Assembly (NCBI GenBank): GCA_023404955.1
Contig: JAEXZY010000121.1
Coordinates: 62,001 to 126,000 of the forward strand
Length of the DNA: 64,000 nucleotides
Source of the DNA: Actinomycetes bacterium
GTDB lineage: Bacteria > Actinomycetota > Actinomycetes > Mycobacteriales > Mycobacteriaceae
Direction: 5' to 3'
The notes beneath the pieces are model-generated. The model was given only the letters and a program-made list of their open reading frames with translations, did no database searches and had not been told where the DNA came from. A program made the translations under genes and the position numbers. Positions 51,948-60,689 of this stretch are shown here, in pieces; position 1 is the stretch's first letter, and the number at the start of each line of letters is the position of its first letter.

Positions 51948-54092
51948 ATGGTGAGTCCGGAGACGACCCCCGATCCCGAGGCAGTGCTGGCCGAGCAGGC
52001 CGGCGACGCCCTGGACGCGGAGGTTCGTAGGCGGTGGCAGGAATTGGCCGACGAGGTGCGCGAGCACCAGTTCCGCTACTACGTGCGCGATGCACCGATC
52101 ATCTCCGACGCCGAGTTCGACATGTTGCTGCGCCGTCTGCAGGCTCTCGAGGAGGAACATCCCGAGCTGCGCACGCCCGACTCGCCGACACAGCTCGTCG
52201 GGGGCGCCGGATTCGCGACCGATTTCACTCCGGCCGAGCACCTCGAGCGGATGCTCTCCCTGGACAACGTCTTCGATCCCGACGAGCTGGCGGCCTGGGC
52301 CGCGCGCATCGCGGGGGAGATCGGCCCCGACGCCCAGTACCTGTGCGAGCTCAAGATCGACGGCGTGGCGCTCGCGCTCGTCTATCGCGACGGCAGGCTC
52401 GTCCGCGCGGCCACCCGGGGTGACGGGCGCACCGGCGAGGACGTCACCCTCAACGCGCGCACCATCGAAGACATCCCCCAAACCCTCACCGCCACAGATG
52501 AATTCCCGATACCGCCGGTGCTCGAGGTACGCGGCGAGGTGTTCTTCCGGGTTGCCGACTTCGAGGAGCTGAACGCCGGCCTCGTCGCCGAGGGCAAGCC
52601 GCCGTTCGCCAATCCCCGCAACAGCGCCGCCGGTTCGCTGCGCCAGAAGAATCCTGCGGTGACGGCCAAGCGCCGGCTGCGGATGATCTGCCATGGTCTC
52701 GGGCACATCGAGAGCCCCGGGGGCTTCCCGTTCGCGACGCTGCACGACGCGTACCGCGCGCTCGGTGCCTGGGGTCTTCCGGTGTCCGCGCACACCGCAC
52801 AGGTCAAGGGTCTCGATGCGGCCACCCAGCGCATCGCTTACTGGGGCGAGCATCGCCACGACGTCGAGCACGAGATCGACGGCGTGGTGGTGAAGGTGGA
52901 CGAGGTCGCCCTGCAGCGCAGGCTGGGGGCGACCTCGCGTGCGCCCCGCTGGGCGGTGGCCTACAAGTATCCGCCGGAGGAGGCGACCACCAAGCTCCTC
53001 GACATCCGCGTCAACGTGGGCCGCACCGGACGGGTGACACCGTTCGCCTACATGGAGCCGGTGAAGGTCGCCGGGTCGACGGTCGGGCTGGCAACGCTGC
53101 ACAACGGGTCGGAGGTCAAGCGCAAGGGCGTGCTCATCGGCGACACGGTGGTGATCCGCAAGGCCGGCGACGTCATCCCTGAGGTGCTCGGCCCCGTGGT
53201 GGATCTGCGCGACGGCTCCGAGCGTGAGTTCACGATGCCGACGCACTGCCCAGAGTGTGGAACCGAGCTGGCGCCGGCCAAAGAGGGGGACGCCGACATC
53301 CGCTGCCCCAACTCGCGATCGTGCCCGGCGCAGCTGCGGGAGCGGGTGTTTCACGTCGCCGGTCGCGGCGCCTTCGACATCGAGGGGCTGGGGTACGAGG
53401 CCGCGATCGCACTTCTGCAGGCCGGGGTCATCACCGACGAGGGCGACCTGTTCGGGCTGACCGCCGAGGACCTGCTGCGCACCGAATTGTTCACCACCAA
53501 GGCCGGTCAGGTCTCGGCGAACGGCAAGCGGCTCCTGGCCAATCTCGACAAGGCCAAGGCGCAACCGCTGTGGCGGGTGCTGGTGGCGTTGTCCATCCGG
53601 CACGTCGGTCCGACCGCTGCGCGCGCACTCGCCACCGAGTTCGGCAGCTTGGAGGCCATCACGTCGGCCTCCGAGGAACAGCTCGCCGCCACCGAAGGCG
53701 TCGGCCCGACGATCGCCGCCGCCGTCACCGACTGGTTCACCGTCGACTGGCACCGCGCGATCGTCGACAAGTGGCGGGCCGCCGGGGTCCGGATGGAAGA
53801 CGAGCGCGACGCCAGCATCGAGCGCACGCTCGAGGGCCTGTCGATCGTCGTCACCGGATCGTTGGCCGGCTTCAGCCGCGACGACGCCAAGGAGGCGATC
53901 ATCGCGCGTGGCGGCAAAGCCGCCAGCTCGGTGTCGAAGAAGACGGCGTTCGTGGTGGCCGGCGACGCGCCGGGATCCAAGTACGACAAGGCGATCGAAC
54001 TCGGTGTGCCCGTGCTCGACGAGGACGGGTTCCGGCGCCTGCTCGACAGCGGCCCCGAAGCGGTGTCGGAGGCCGTCGAGCCGGAGGGCTAA
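51948..54092 (+). CDS. ligA: NAD-dependent DNA ligase LigA
   Basis: The 714-residue protein has the Ia NAD-binding domain, adenylation lysine K136 in CELKIDGVAL, RGDGRTGEDVT, PRNSAAGSLRQK and EIDGVVVKVDEVA. The zinc finger (HCPECGTEL and IRCPNSRSCPA), HhH repeats and a C-terminal BRCT domain (IVVTGSLAGFSRDDAKE) follow. It seals nicks in replication and repair and is the essential bacterial ligase. The ATG at 51948 is preceded by no strong RBS; the next gene is the convergent ACT protein, overlapping by 4 bp. Confidence 0.97.
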   Translation: MVSPETTPDPEAVLAEQAGDALDAEVRRRWQELADEVREHQFRYYVRDAPIISDAEFDMLLRRLQALEEEHPELRTPDSPTQLVGGAGFATDFTPAEHLERMLSLDNVFDPDELAAWAARIAGEIGPDAQYLCELKIDGVALALVYRDGRLVRAATRGDGRTGEDVTLNARTIEDIPQTLTATDEFPIPPVLEVRGEVFFRVADFEELNAGLVAEGKPPFANPRNSAAGSLRQKNPAVTAKRRLRMICHGLGHIESPGGFPFATLHDAYRALGAWGLPVSAHTAQVKGLDAATQRIAYWGEHRHDVEHEIDGVVVKVDEVALQRRLGATSRAPRWAVAYKYPPEEATTKLLDIRVNVGRTGRVTPFAYMEPVKVAGSTVGLATLHNGSEVKRKGVLIGDTVVIRKAGDVIPEVLGPVVDLRDGSEREFTMPTHCPECGTELAPAKEGDADIRCPNSRSCPAQLRERVFHVAGRGAFDIEGLGYEAAIALLQAGVITDEGDLFGLTAEDLLRTELFTTKAGQVSANGKRLLANLDKAKAQPLWRVLVALSIRHVGPTAARALATEFGSLEAITSASEEQLAATEGVGPTIAAAVTDWFTVDWHRAIVDKWRAAGVRMEDERDASIERTLEGLSIVVTGSLAGFSRDDAKEAIIARGGKAASSVSKKTAFVVAGDAPGSKYDKAIELGVPVLDEDGFRRLLDSGPEAVSEAVEPEG

Positions 54093-54748
54093 CGCAAGAT
54101 CGTCGCGATGATGCCGGCGAGATACCCCAGCCGGGCGACCTCGCTGGGGCGGAACTCAGGGCCGCCGGGTCGGCCGAGCACGATCGCGGTGTGGGTGTCG
54201 CCCAGCGGCGCGGCCGCCAGCGTCGTGTCCATGTCGCGCCACACCGGGGGCACCCAGTCGGCGTTGCCGTCCAATGCTGTCGGTGAGTCCAGCGGCAACC
54301 ACGGCGTCTGCGCGGCCTGCGTCTCCGGGGCTCCGGAGCTGCCGACCACGCGCTCTGGTCCCCGCTCGCTCAGACGCGTCACGGTGCACCAGCCGACCCG
54401 TAGCACCTTGGGTGCCTCGTCGACGAGCACCTGCAGCCGGTGATCCTTGCCGTTCGCGGCGGCCACATGATCGATCAGCTCGAGCTCGCGGTGCGCTTCG
54501 AGGAGCCCGGTGTGCGGCCGGATGCTGTCGACGTAGACGCCGCTGATCTGTTCGGCAGCGGTGATCAGCATGTCGGGCATGGCACCTGGCGGAAGCTCGA
54601 CCACCAGGTCGTCGACGGCGTAACCGGATGTGCGCTCGACCACATCGAGGGACAAGATGTCGGCGCCGACGGACCCCAGGGCCACGGCGAGCGAACCGAG
54701 GCTGCCCGGCCGGTCCTCCAGCTCGACACGCAGCAGATATGACGGCAC
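54089..54748 (-). CDS. ACT-domain protein (Rv3013-like)
   Basis: The 219-residue protein starts VPSYLLRVELEDRPGSLGSL, an ACT domain for small-ligand (often amino acid) sensing. A longer regulatory C-terminal domain ends RPGGPEFRPSEVARLGYLAG. It closely resembles H37Rv Rv3013 (218 residues), so the GTG at 54748 is preferred over the 273-residue ORF. It is divergent from gatC and converges with ligA. Its ligand and target are unknown. Confidence 0.87.
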   Translation of the reverse strand: MPSYLLRVELEDRPGSLGSLAVALGSVGADILSLDVVERTSGYAVDDLVVELPPGAMPDMLITAAEQISGVYVDSIRPHTGLLEAHRELELIDHVAAANGKDHRLQVLVDEAPKVLRVGWCTVTRLSERGPERVVGSSGAPETQAAQTPWLPLDSPTALDGNADWVPPVWRDMDTTLAAAPLGDTHTAIVLGRPGGPEFRPSEVARLGYLAGIIATILR

Positions 54749-54828
54749 GCGCAACACTGTGTCACGGACCCCGGCACAGCGGCGACTCGGGCGCAACCGC
54801 CGCAGCGTTGCCGAACCGGGCGTTGAAC

Positions 54829-54834
54829 TAGGCT
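54829..54834 (+). promoter_or_regulatory. Leaderless -10 box of the gatCA-pfkA genes
   Basis: TAGGCT ends eight bases before the gatC GTG at 54843, preferring that start over the in-frame GTG at 54837. A TTGCCG at 54808-54813 with 15-nt spacing is a possible -35. Confidence 0.45.
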
Positions 54835-54842
54835 TCGTGGTC

Positions 54843-55142
54843 GTGTCCCAGATCTCCCGAGACGAGGTCGCGCACTTGGCGCGGCTGGCCCGACTGGCCC
54901 TGACCGACAACGAACTGAGTAGTTTCGCGGGTCAGCTCGACGCCATCCTCGGCCATGTGAGCCAGATCCAGGCCGTCGACGTCACGGGCGTCGCCGCCAC
55001 CGACAACCCGCTCGCGAGCGTGAACGTCTTTCGGTCCGACGAGCCGCAGCCGTGCCTGACGCAGGATCAGGCGCTGGCCGAGGCGCCCAATGCCGCCGAC
55101 GGGCGCTTCGCGGTGCCGCGCATCCTGGGAGAGCCCGAATGA
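54843..55142 (+). CDS. gatC: Aspartyl/glutamyl-tRNA amidotransferase subunit C
   Basis: The 99-residue protein has the GatC pattern (ISRDEVAHLARLARLAL, LDAILGHVSQIQAVD, and the proline-rich tail FRSDEP). It wraps around GatA and GatB in GatCAB, which converts Glu-tRNA(Gln) and Asp-tRNA(Asn) to the amide forms. Length equals H37Rv GatC. It overlaps gatA by ATGA. Confidence 0.95.
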   Translation: MSQISRDEVAHLARLARLALTDNELSSFAGQLDAILGHVSQIQAVDVTGVAATDNPLASVNVFRSDEPQPCLTQDQALAEAPNAADGRFAVPRILGEPE

Positions 55143-56629
55143 CCTCCACCGACCTGATCCGGCTCGACGCCGCAACGCTGGCAGGCAAGATCGCCGCCGG
55201 GGAGGTGTCCTCAGTCGAGGCGACGCAGGCCTGCCTGGACCAGATCGCCGCCACCGACGGCGACTATCACGCTTTCCTGCACGTCGCCGGCGAGCAGGCG
55301 CTGGCGGCCGCGGCCGAGGTGGACAGGGCTGTCGCCGCGGGTGAGCAGCCGAGTTCGCCGCTGGCCGGCGTTCCGCTCGCGCTCAAGGACGTGTTCACCA
55401 CCGCCGACATGCCCACCACCTGCGGGTCGAAGATCCTCGAAGGCTGGACGTCGCCGTACGACGCCACGGTGACCGCCCGGCTGCGCTCCGCAGGCATCCC
55501 GATTCTCGGAAAGACCAACATGGACGAGTTCGCGATGGGCAGCTCGACCGAGAACTCCGCCTACGGACCCACCCGCAACCCCTGGGACACCGAGCTCGTG
55601 CCCGGCGGTTCCGGCGGCGGCAGCGCGGCCGCACTGGCCGCGTTCCAGGCGCCGCTGGCCATCGGGTCGGACACGGGCGGGTCGATCCGCCAGCCCGCAG
55701 CGCTGACCGCGACCGTCGGGGTGAAACCGACCTACGGCACGGTGTCGCGCTACGGCCTGATCGCGTGCGCGTCCTCGCTGGACCAGGGCGGCCCGTGCGC
55801 CCGCACCGTGCTGGACACCGCCCTGCTGCACCAGGTCATCGCCGGACACGATCCACGGGATTCGACCTCGATCGACGCCGAGGTGCCCGACGTCGTCGCC
55901 GCGGCGCGGACCGGCGCGGCCGGTGACCTGGCCGGTGTGCGCATCGGGGTGGTCAAGCAGCTGCGCAGCGGCGAGGGCTACCAGCCTGGCGTCCTGGCAT
56001 CGTTCACCGCGGCCGTCGACCAGCTCAGCGCACTCGGCGCCGAGATCACCGAGGTGGACTGCCCGCACTTCGACTACTCGCTGCCCGCCTACTACCTGAT
56101 CCTGCCGTCGGAAGTGTCGTCGAACCTCGCGAAGTTCGACGGCATGCGCTACGGCCTGCGCGTCGGCGACAACGGCACGCACAGCGCCGAAGAGGTGATG
56201 GCCCTGACCCGGGCGGCCGGCTTCGGTCCAGAAGTTAAGCGCCGCATCATGATCGGTGCCTATGCGCTCTCAGCGGGATACTACGACGCCTACTACAACC
56301 AGGCGCAGAAGGTCCGCACGCTCATCGCGCGCGATCTTGACGAGGCGTACCGGAAGGTCGACGTATTAGTGACACCGACTACACCTTCTACAGCCTTTGC
56401 CTTAGGCGAGAAGGTCGACGACCCGCTGTCGATGTACCTGTTCGACCTGTGCACCCTTCCGCTGAACCTGGCGGGCCACTGCGGGATGTCGGTGCCGTCG
56501 GGGCTGTCGAGCGACGACAACCTGCCGGTGGGACTGCAGATCATGGCACCGGCGCTGGCCGACGACCGGCTCTACCGGGTGGGTGCGGCCTATGAAGTTG
56601 CCCGAGGTCCTCTGCCAACAGCGCTGTGA
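55139..56629 (+). CDS. gatA: Aspartyl/glutamyl-tRNA amidotransferase subunit A
   Basis: The 496-residue amidase-signature protein has the catalytic Ser-cisSer-Lys set: K in GVPLALKDVFTT, the Ser residues in VPGGSGGGSAAALAA and GSDTGGSIRQPA. It releases ammonia from glutamine for GatB. A stretch around 56356-56407 uses rare codons (two TTA leucines, several ACA, TCT, TTT) unlike the rest of the gene; the protein sequence there is normal. The ATGA overlap fixes the start. Confidence 0.96.
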   Translation: MTSTDLIRLDAATLAGKIAAGEVSSVEATQACLDQIAATDGDYHAFLHVAGEQALAAAAEVDRAVAAGEQPSSPLAGVPLALKDVFTTADMPTTCGSKILEGWTSPYDATVTARLRSAGIPILGKTNMDEFAMGSSTENSAYGPTRNPWDTELVPGGSGGGSAAALAAFQAPLAIGSDTGGSIRQPAALTATVGVKPTYGTVSRYGLIACASSLDQGGPCARTVLDTALLHQVIAGHDPRDSTSIDAEVPDVVAAARTGAAGDLAGVRIGVVKQLRSGEGYQPGVLASFTAAVDQLSALGAEITEVDCPHFDYSLPAYYLILPSEVSSNLAKFDGMRYGLRVGDNGTHSAEEVMALTRAAGFGPEVKRRIMIGAYALSAGYYDAYYNQAQKVRTLIARDLDEAYRKVDVLVTPTTPSTAFALGEKVDDPLSMYLFDLCTLPLNLAGHCGMSVPSGLSSDDNLPVGLQIMAPALADDRLYRVGAAYEVARGPLPTAL

Positions 56630-56647
56630 CGGGGGAGGATGGTGACC

Positions 56648-57679
56648 ATGCGCATCGGAGTACTGACCGGCGGCGGTGACTGCCCGGGACTGAACGCGGT
56701 GATCAGGGCGGTCGTGCGAACCTGCGACGCGCGGTACGGCTCCTCGGTCGTCGGCTTCCTGGACGGGTGGCGCGGGCTGCTGGAGGACCGGCGCATCCAG
56801 CTGGCCAACGACGACCGCAACGACCGGCTGCTCGCCAAGGGCGGCACGATGCTCGGCACGGCCAGGACCAACCCCGACAAGCTGCGCGCCGGGCTGGACC
56901 AGATCAAGCAGACGCTCGAGGACAACGGCATCGACGTGCTGATCCCCATCGGGGGCGAGGGCACGCTGACCGCGGCGCACTGGCTCTCCGAGGAGGGCGT
57001 GCCGGTGGTCGGGGTGCCGAAGACCATCGACAACGACATCGATTGCACCGACGTGACATTCGGCCACGACACCGCGCTGACCATCGCCACCGAGGCGATC
57101 GACCGGCTGCACAGCACGGCCGAATCGCATCAGCGCGTCATGCTGGTCGAGGTGATGGGCAGGCACGCGGGCTGGATCGCGCTGAACGCCGGGATGGCCT
57201 CGGGTGCGCACATGACGCTGATCCCCGAGCAGCCGTTCGACGTCGAAGAGGTGTGCCGACTGGTCAAACGCCGCTTCCAGCGCGGTGATTCGCACTTCAT
57301 CTGCGTGGTCGCCGAGGGCGCGAAGCCCGCCGAGGGCACCATGCAGTTGCGCAAGGGTGGCATGGACGAATTCGGTCACGAGAGGTTCACCGGCGTCGCG
57401 CAGCAGTTGGCGCTCGAGGTCGAGCAGCGCATCAAGAAGGAGGTGCGCGTGACGGTGCTGGGCCACGTTCAACGTGGCGGCACCCCAACGCCGTACGACA
57501 GGGTGCTGGCCACGCGCTTCGGCGTCAACGCCGCCGACGCGGCCCACGCCGGTGAGTACGGCATGATGGTCTCGCTGCGCGGGCAGGACATCGGCCGCGT
57601 GCCTCTCGAGGAGGCGGTGCGCCAACTCAAGCTGGTGCCGCAGAGCCGCTACGACGACGCCGCCGAGTTCTTCGGCTGA
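56648..57679 (+). CDS. pfkA: ATP-dependent 6-phosphofructokinase
   Basis: The 343-residue enzyme opens MRIGVLTGGGDCPGLNAVIR. It has the nucleotide motif IPIGGEGTL (Gly as in ATP-using enzymes), PKTIDNDIDCTDVTFG around the catalytic Asp, VMLVEVMGRHAGWIALNAG and FTGVAQQL, as in H37Rv PfkA (also 343). It phosphorylates fructose-6-phosphate at the committed glycolytic step. The ATG at 56648 is placed eight bases after AGGA of a GGGGGAGGA box; ATG 56639 is less likely. Confidence 0.95.
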   Translation: MRIGVLTGGGDCPGLNAVIRAVVRTCDARYGSSVVGFLDGWRGLLEDRRIQLANDDRNDRLLAKGGTMLGTARTNPDKLRAGLDQIKQTLEDNGIDVLIPIGGEGTLTAAHWLSEEGVPVVGVPKTIDNDIDCTDVTFGHDTALTIATEAIDRLHSTAESHQRVMLVEVMGRHAGWIALNAGMASGAHMTLIPEQPFDVEEVCRLVKRRFQRGDSHFICVVAEGAKPAEGTMQLRKGGMDEFGHERFTGVAQQLALEVEQRIKKEVRVTVLGHVQRGGTPTPYDRVLATRFGVNAADAAHAGEYGMMVSLRGQDIGRVPLEEAVRQLKLVPQSRYDDAAEFFG

Positions 57680-57688
57680 GTTCTTTCC

Positions 57689-57748
57689 GCGAGCAGACAC
57701 GAACTCGAGTGACTCGCCGGGAAATCACTCGAGTTCGCGTCTGGTCGC
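57689..57748. repeat. Long palindromic intergenic element between pfkA and gatB
   Basis: Arms of 24 nt (57689-57712 and 57725-57748) are inverted copies with two mismatches and a 12-nt loop. The core GAACTCGAGTGA/TCACTCGAGTTC is perfect and the outer part reads GCGA-CAGAC. It resembles the dispersed mycobacterial palindromes that carry GAGCAGACGC-type ends. It probably ends pfkA transcripts and may be a repeat family member. Confidence 0.7.
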
Positions 57749-57766
57749 CGGGGAAAAGTGACCCAC

Positions 57767-57772
57767 TAGGAT
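57767..57772 (+). promoter_or_regulatory. Leaderless -10 box of gatB
   Basis: TAGGAT ends seven bases before the gatB ATG at 57780, so gatB probably has its own promoter despite following pfkA. Confidence 0.5.
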
Positions 57773-57779
57773 CGGGGGC

Positions 57780-59291
57780 ATGTCTTCCGTGACCTCGGCC
57801 ACCGCACCGCTGCTGGACTACGACCAGGTCATCGCCTCATACGAGCCGGTGCTGGGCCTCGAGGTGCACGTCGAGCTCTCGACGCAGACCAAGATGTTCT
57901 GCGGCTGCGCGAACCGCTTCGGCGGAGAACCCAACACCCAGGTGTGCCCGGTCTGCCTCGGGCTTCCCGGCTCGCTGCCGGTGCTCAACGAGGCCGCGGT
58001 CGAGTCCGCGATCCGCATCGGCCTGGCGCTGAACTGCCAGATCGCACCGTGGGGCCGCTTCGCTCGCAAGAACTACTTCTATCCCGATCAGCCGAAGAAC
58101 TACCAGATCAGTCAGTACGACGAGCCGATCGCCGTCGACGGTCACCTCGACGTGCCACTCGACGACGGCAGCACATGGCGCGTGCAGATCGAGCGCGCGC
58201 ACATGGAGGAGGACACCGGCAAGCTGACCCACCTGGGCAGTGACACCGGCCGTATCGCGGGTGCGACGACCTCGCTGGCCGATTACAACCGCTCGGGCGT
58301 GCCGCTGATCGAGATCGTCACCAAGCCGATCGAGGGCGCCGGTGCGCGCGCCCCCGAGATCGCCCGCGCGTACGTGACCGCTCTGCGAGACCTACTGCGC
58401 GCCTTGGACGTCTCTGACGTCCGCATGGATCAGGGCTCGATGCGGTGTGACTCGAACGTCTCGCTCAAGCCGATCGGCCAAGCCGAGTTCGGCACGCGCA
58501 CCGAGACGAAGAATGTCAACTCGCTCAAGAGCGTGGAGGTCGCGGTGCGCTACGAGATGCGCAGGCAGGCAGCCGTTCTCGAGTCCGGCGGCACGGTGAC
58601 CCAGGAGACGCGGCACTTCCACGAGGACGGCTACACCTCGCCGGGGCGCAGCAAGGAGACCGCGCAGGACTACCGGTACTTCCCCGAGCCCGACCTGGAG
58701 CCCGTCGCCCCCAGCGATGAGCTCGTCGAGCGGCTGCGCGCCACGATTCCCGAGCTTCCGTGGTTGTCGCGCAAGCGCATTCAGCAGGAGTGGGGCATCT
58801 CCGACGAGGTGATGCGCGACCTCGTCAACATCGGGGCGCTCGATCTGATCACGGCCACCGTCGAGCACGGCGCGTCCAGCGACGCCGCACGCGCCTGGTG
58901 GGGCAACTTCTTGGTGCAGAAGGCCAACGAGAACGGGGTGGAACTCGACGCGCTGCCCATCGCCCCCGCCCAGGTGGCCGCGGTGGTCAAGCTCGTCGAC
59001 GACGGCAAGCTGTCGAACAAGCTGGCCCGCCAGGTCGTCGAGGGAGTGTTGGCCGGTGAGGGCGAACCCGAGCAGGTGATGACGGCGCGCGGTCTCGCGG
59101 TGGTGCGCGACGACTCGCTGATCCAGTCCGCGGTCGACGAGGCGCTGGCCGCCAACCCGGACATCGCGGAGAAGATCCGCGGCGGCAAGGTCCAAGCCGC
59201 CGGCGCGATCGTCGGCGCGGTGATGAAGGCGACCAAGGGTCAGGCAGACGCAGCGCGCGTGCGCGAGCTGGTCATGGCCGCCTGCAGTTGA
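57780..59291 (+). CDS. gatB: Aspartyl/glutamyl-tRNA amidotransferase subunit B
   Basis: The 503-residue protein starts with the GatB kinase-like domain (PVLGLEVHVELSTQTKMFCG with zinc-type CGCANRFG and CPVCLGLPGSLPV). It has the KNYFYPDQPKNYQISQYDE motif and ends with the YqeY-like tRNA-binding tail (VRGGKVQAAGAIVGAVMK region). It activates the misacylated tRNA with ATP and transfers ammonia from GatA. The stop overlaps the TTG start of the sensor kinase. Confidence 0.96.
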   Translation: MSSVTSATAPLLDYDQVIASYEPVLGLEVHVELSTQTKMFCGCANRFGGEPNTQVCPVCLGLPGSLPVLNEAAVESAIRIGLALNCQIAPWGRFARKNYFYPDQPKNYQISQYDEPIAVDGHLDVPLDDGSTWRVQIERAHMEEDTGKLTHLGSDTGRIAGATTSLADYNRSGVPLIEIVTKPIEGAGARAPEIARAYVTALRDLLRALDVSDVRMDQGSMRCDSNVSLKPIGQAEFGTRTETKNVNSLKSVEVAVRYEMRRQAAVLESGGTVTQETRHFHEDGYTSPGRSKETAQDYRYFPEPDLEPVAPSDELVERLRATIPELPWLSRKRIQQEWGISDEVMRDLVNIGALDLITATVEHGASSDAARAWWGNFLVQKANENGVELDALPIAPAQVAAVVKLVDDGKLSNKLARQVVEGVLAGEGEPEQVMTARGLAVVRDDSLIQSAVDEALAANPDIAEKIRGGKVQAAGAIVGAVMKATKGQADAARVRELVMAACS

Positions 59292-60670
59292 CGCTGGAGA
59301 TGAAGCGCGCCCAGGACCTGGTACTGCGCCTGCTCTCGCATCCCTTGCGGCTGCTGTCGCTGCGCTCGATCGTCATCCTGGCCCAGGTCGGCGTCATCAT
59401 CCTGGTCCTCACGCTCGGCATCTGGGTGTGGGTGGGCGTCACCAACGACCAGTACGACCAGCTCGACCGTCGGCTGGACTCGTTGTCGAGCCTCGGTGAC
59501 GTCAACACACTGCTGCGCAGCGCGCAGGAGGGGGTCGGGCCCGAACCGGCAGAGGGCGGGCTGGTGCGCACGGCGCGTATCGGTCCTGCCGCCGTGTCGA
59601 TGCCCCCCGACATCGTCTTGCCCGAGCTGCCCAACGGGTACGCCGACGCGACGATCGGCGGCGTCGAATACCGCATCCGCACGATCACCACCGGCGCCGC
59701 GTCGATCGCGCTCGGCGCGCCGCTGGCCGACACCCAGGCGCGCATCGACTCCCTGCACTGGCGGGTGTTCTGGATCTGCGCCGGCGTGATCCTGGCCACG
59801 CTGCTGGTGGGGTGGGTGATCGCGTTGATCATGGTGAACCCGTTCCGGCTGCTGGCCCAGCAGGCGCGCGCCATCAACGCCCAGTCCAACCCCGACGAGG
59901 TGCAGGTGCGCGGGGTGTGGGAGGCCGTCGAGATCTCCGAGGCGGTGGAGGGCATGCTCGCCCGCATCGGCGACGAGCAGCAGCGCACCCGGGCAGCGCT
60001 GGAATCCGCGCGCGACTTCGCCGCAGTGGCATCCCACGAACTGCGCACCCCGTTGACGGCGATGCGCACCAACCTCGAGGTGCTGATGACCCTGGACCTG
60101 GGCCCCGAACAACGCCGGGAGGTCATCGGGGACGTCATGCGCACGCAGACGCGGATCGAGGGGACGCTGTCGGCGCTCGAGCGGCTGGCGCAGGGCGAGC
60201 TGACCACGGTGGCCGACTTCGTCCCCCTCGACGTCGCCGAACTGCTCGACCGTGCCGCCCACGACGCCCGGCACAACTACCCGGGGTTGGAGGTGTCGCT
60301 GGCCTCGTCGACGACGGTGCTGATGCTGGGGATGCCTGCGGGCCTGCGGTTGGTGATCGACAACGCGATCGCCAACGCAGTCAAGCACGGCGGTGCGACG
60401 CGGGTGCAGCTCAGCGTGATCAGCTCGGCCGACGGGGTCGAGATCGCGGTGGACGACGACGGATCCGGTGTACCCGAGGAAGAACGCAAGGAAGTGTTCC
60501 AACGCTTCCACCGCGGCACGACCGCGTCCCGGTCGGGCTCAGGCCTGGGTCTGGCGCTCGTCGCTCAGCAGGCTGAAATACACGGCGGCACAGCGGCTTT
60601 GGAGCACAGCCCGCTCGGCGGTACGCGTCTGATGCTGCGCCTGCCCGGGTCCGGACCCGGTTCGGCCTAG
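59288..60670 (+). CDS. PrrB-like sensor histidine kinase, orphan
   Basis: The 460-residue kinase has membrane helices at about 29-47 and 161-182 with an extracytoplasmic sensor between. A HAMP-like linker, then the H box with H250 in AAVASHELRTPLTAMRTNLE, N box LVIDNAIANAVKHGGAT, G1 DDDGSGVPEEE and G2 SGSGLGLALVAQQAE. The sequence resembles mycobacterial PrrB closely, but prrA is not beside it, so it may be a second PrrB-type kinase that acts on a distant regulator. The TTG at 59288 overlaps the gatB stop by 4 bp, indicating coupled translation. Confidence 0.9.
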   Translation: MTLEMKRAQDLVLRLLSHPLRLLSLRSIVILAQVGVIILVLTLGIWVWVGVTNDQYDQLDRRLDSLSSLGDVNTLLRSAQEGVGPEPAEGGLVRTARIGPAAVSMPPDIVLPELPNGYADATIGGVEYRIRTITTGAASIALGAPLADTQARIDSLHWRVFWICAGVILATLLVGWVIALIMVNPFRLLAQQARAINAQSNPDEVQVRGVWEAVEISEAVEGMLARIGDEQQRTRAALESARDFAAVASHELRTPLTAMRTNLEVLMTLDLGPEQRREVIGDVMRTQTRIEGTLSALERLAQGELTTVADFVPLDVAELLDRAAHDARHNYPGLEVSLASSTTVLMLGMPAGLRLVIDNAIANAVKHGGATRVQLSVISSADGVEIAVDDDGSGVPEEERKEVFQRFHRGTTASRSGSGLGLALVAQQAEIHGGTAALEHSPLGGTRLMLRLPGSGPGSA

Positions 60671-60689
60671 GCCAGAGCTCAGCCCCGGG

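Noticed and set aside
51555..53753. A 732-codon open frame antisense to ligA
   Set aside because: It is a high-GC mirror of ligA, has an Arg/Gly/Asp/Leu-rich composition with no fold motif, and ligA on the other strand is unambiguous.
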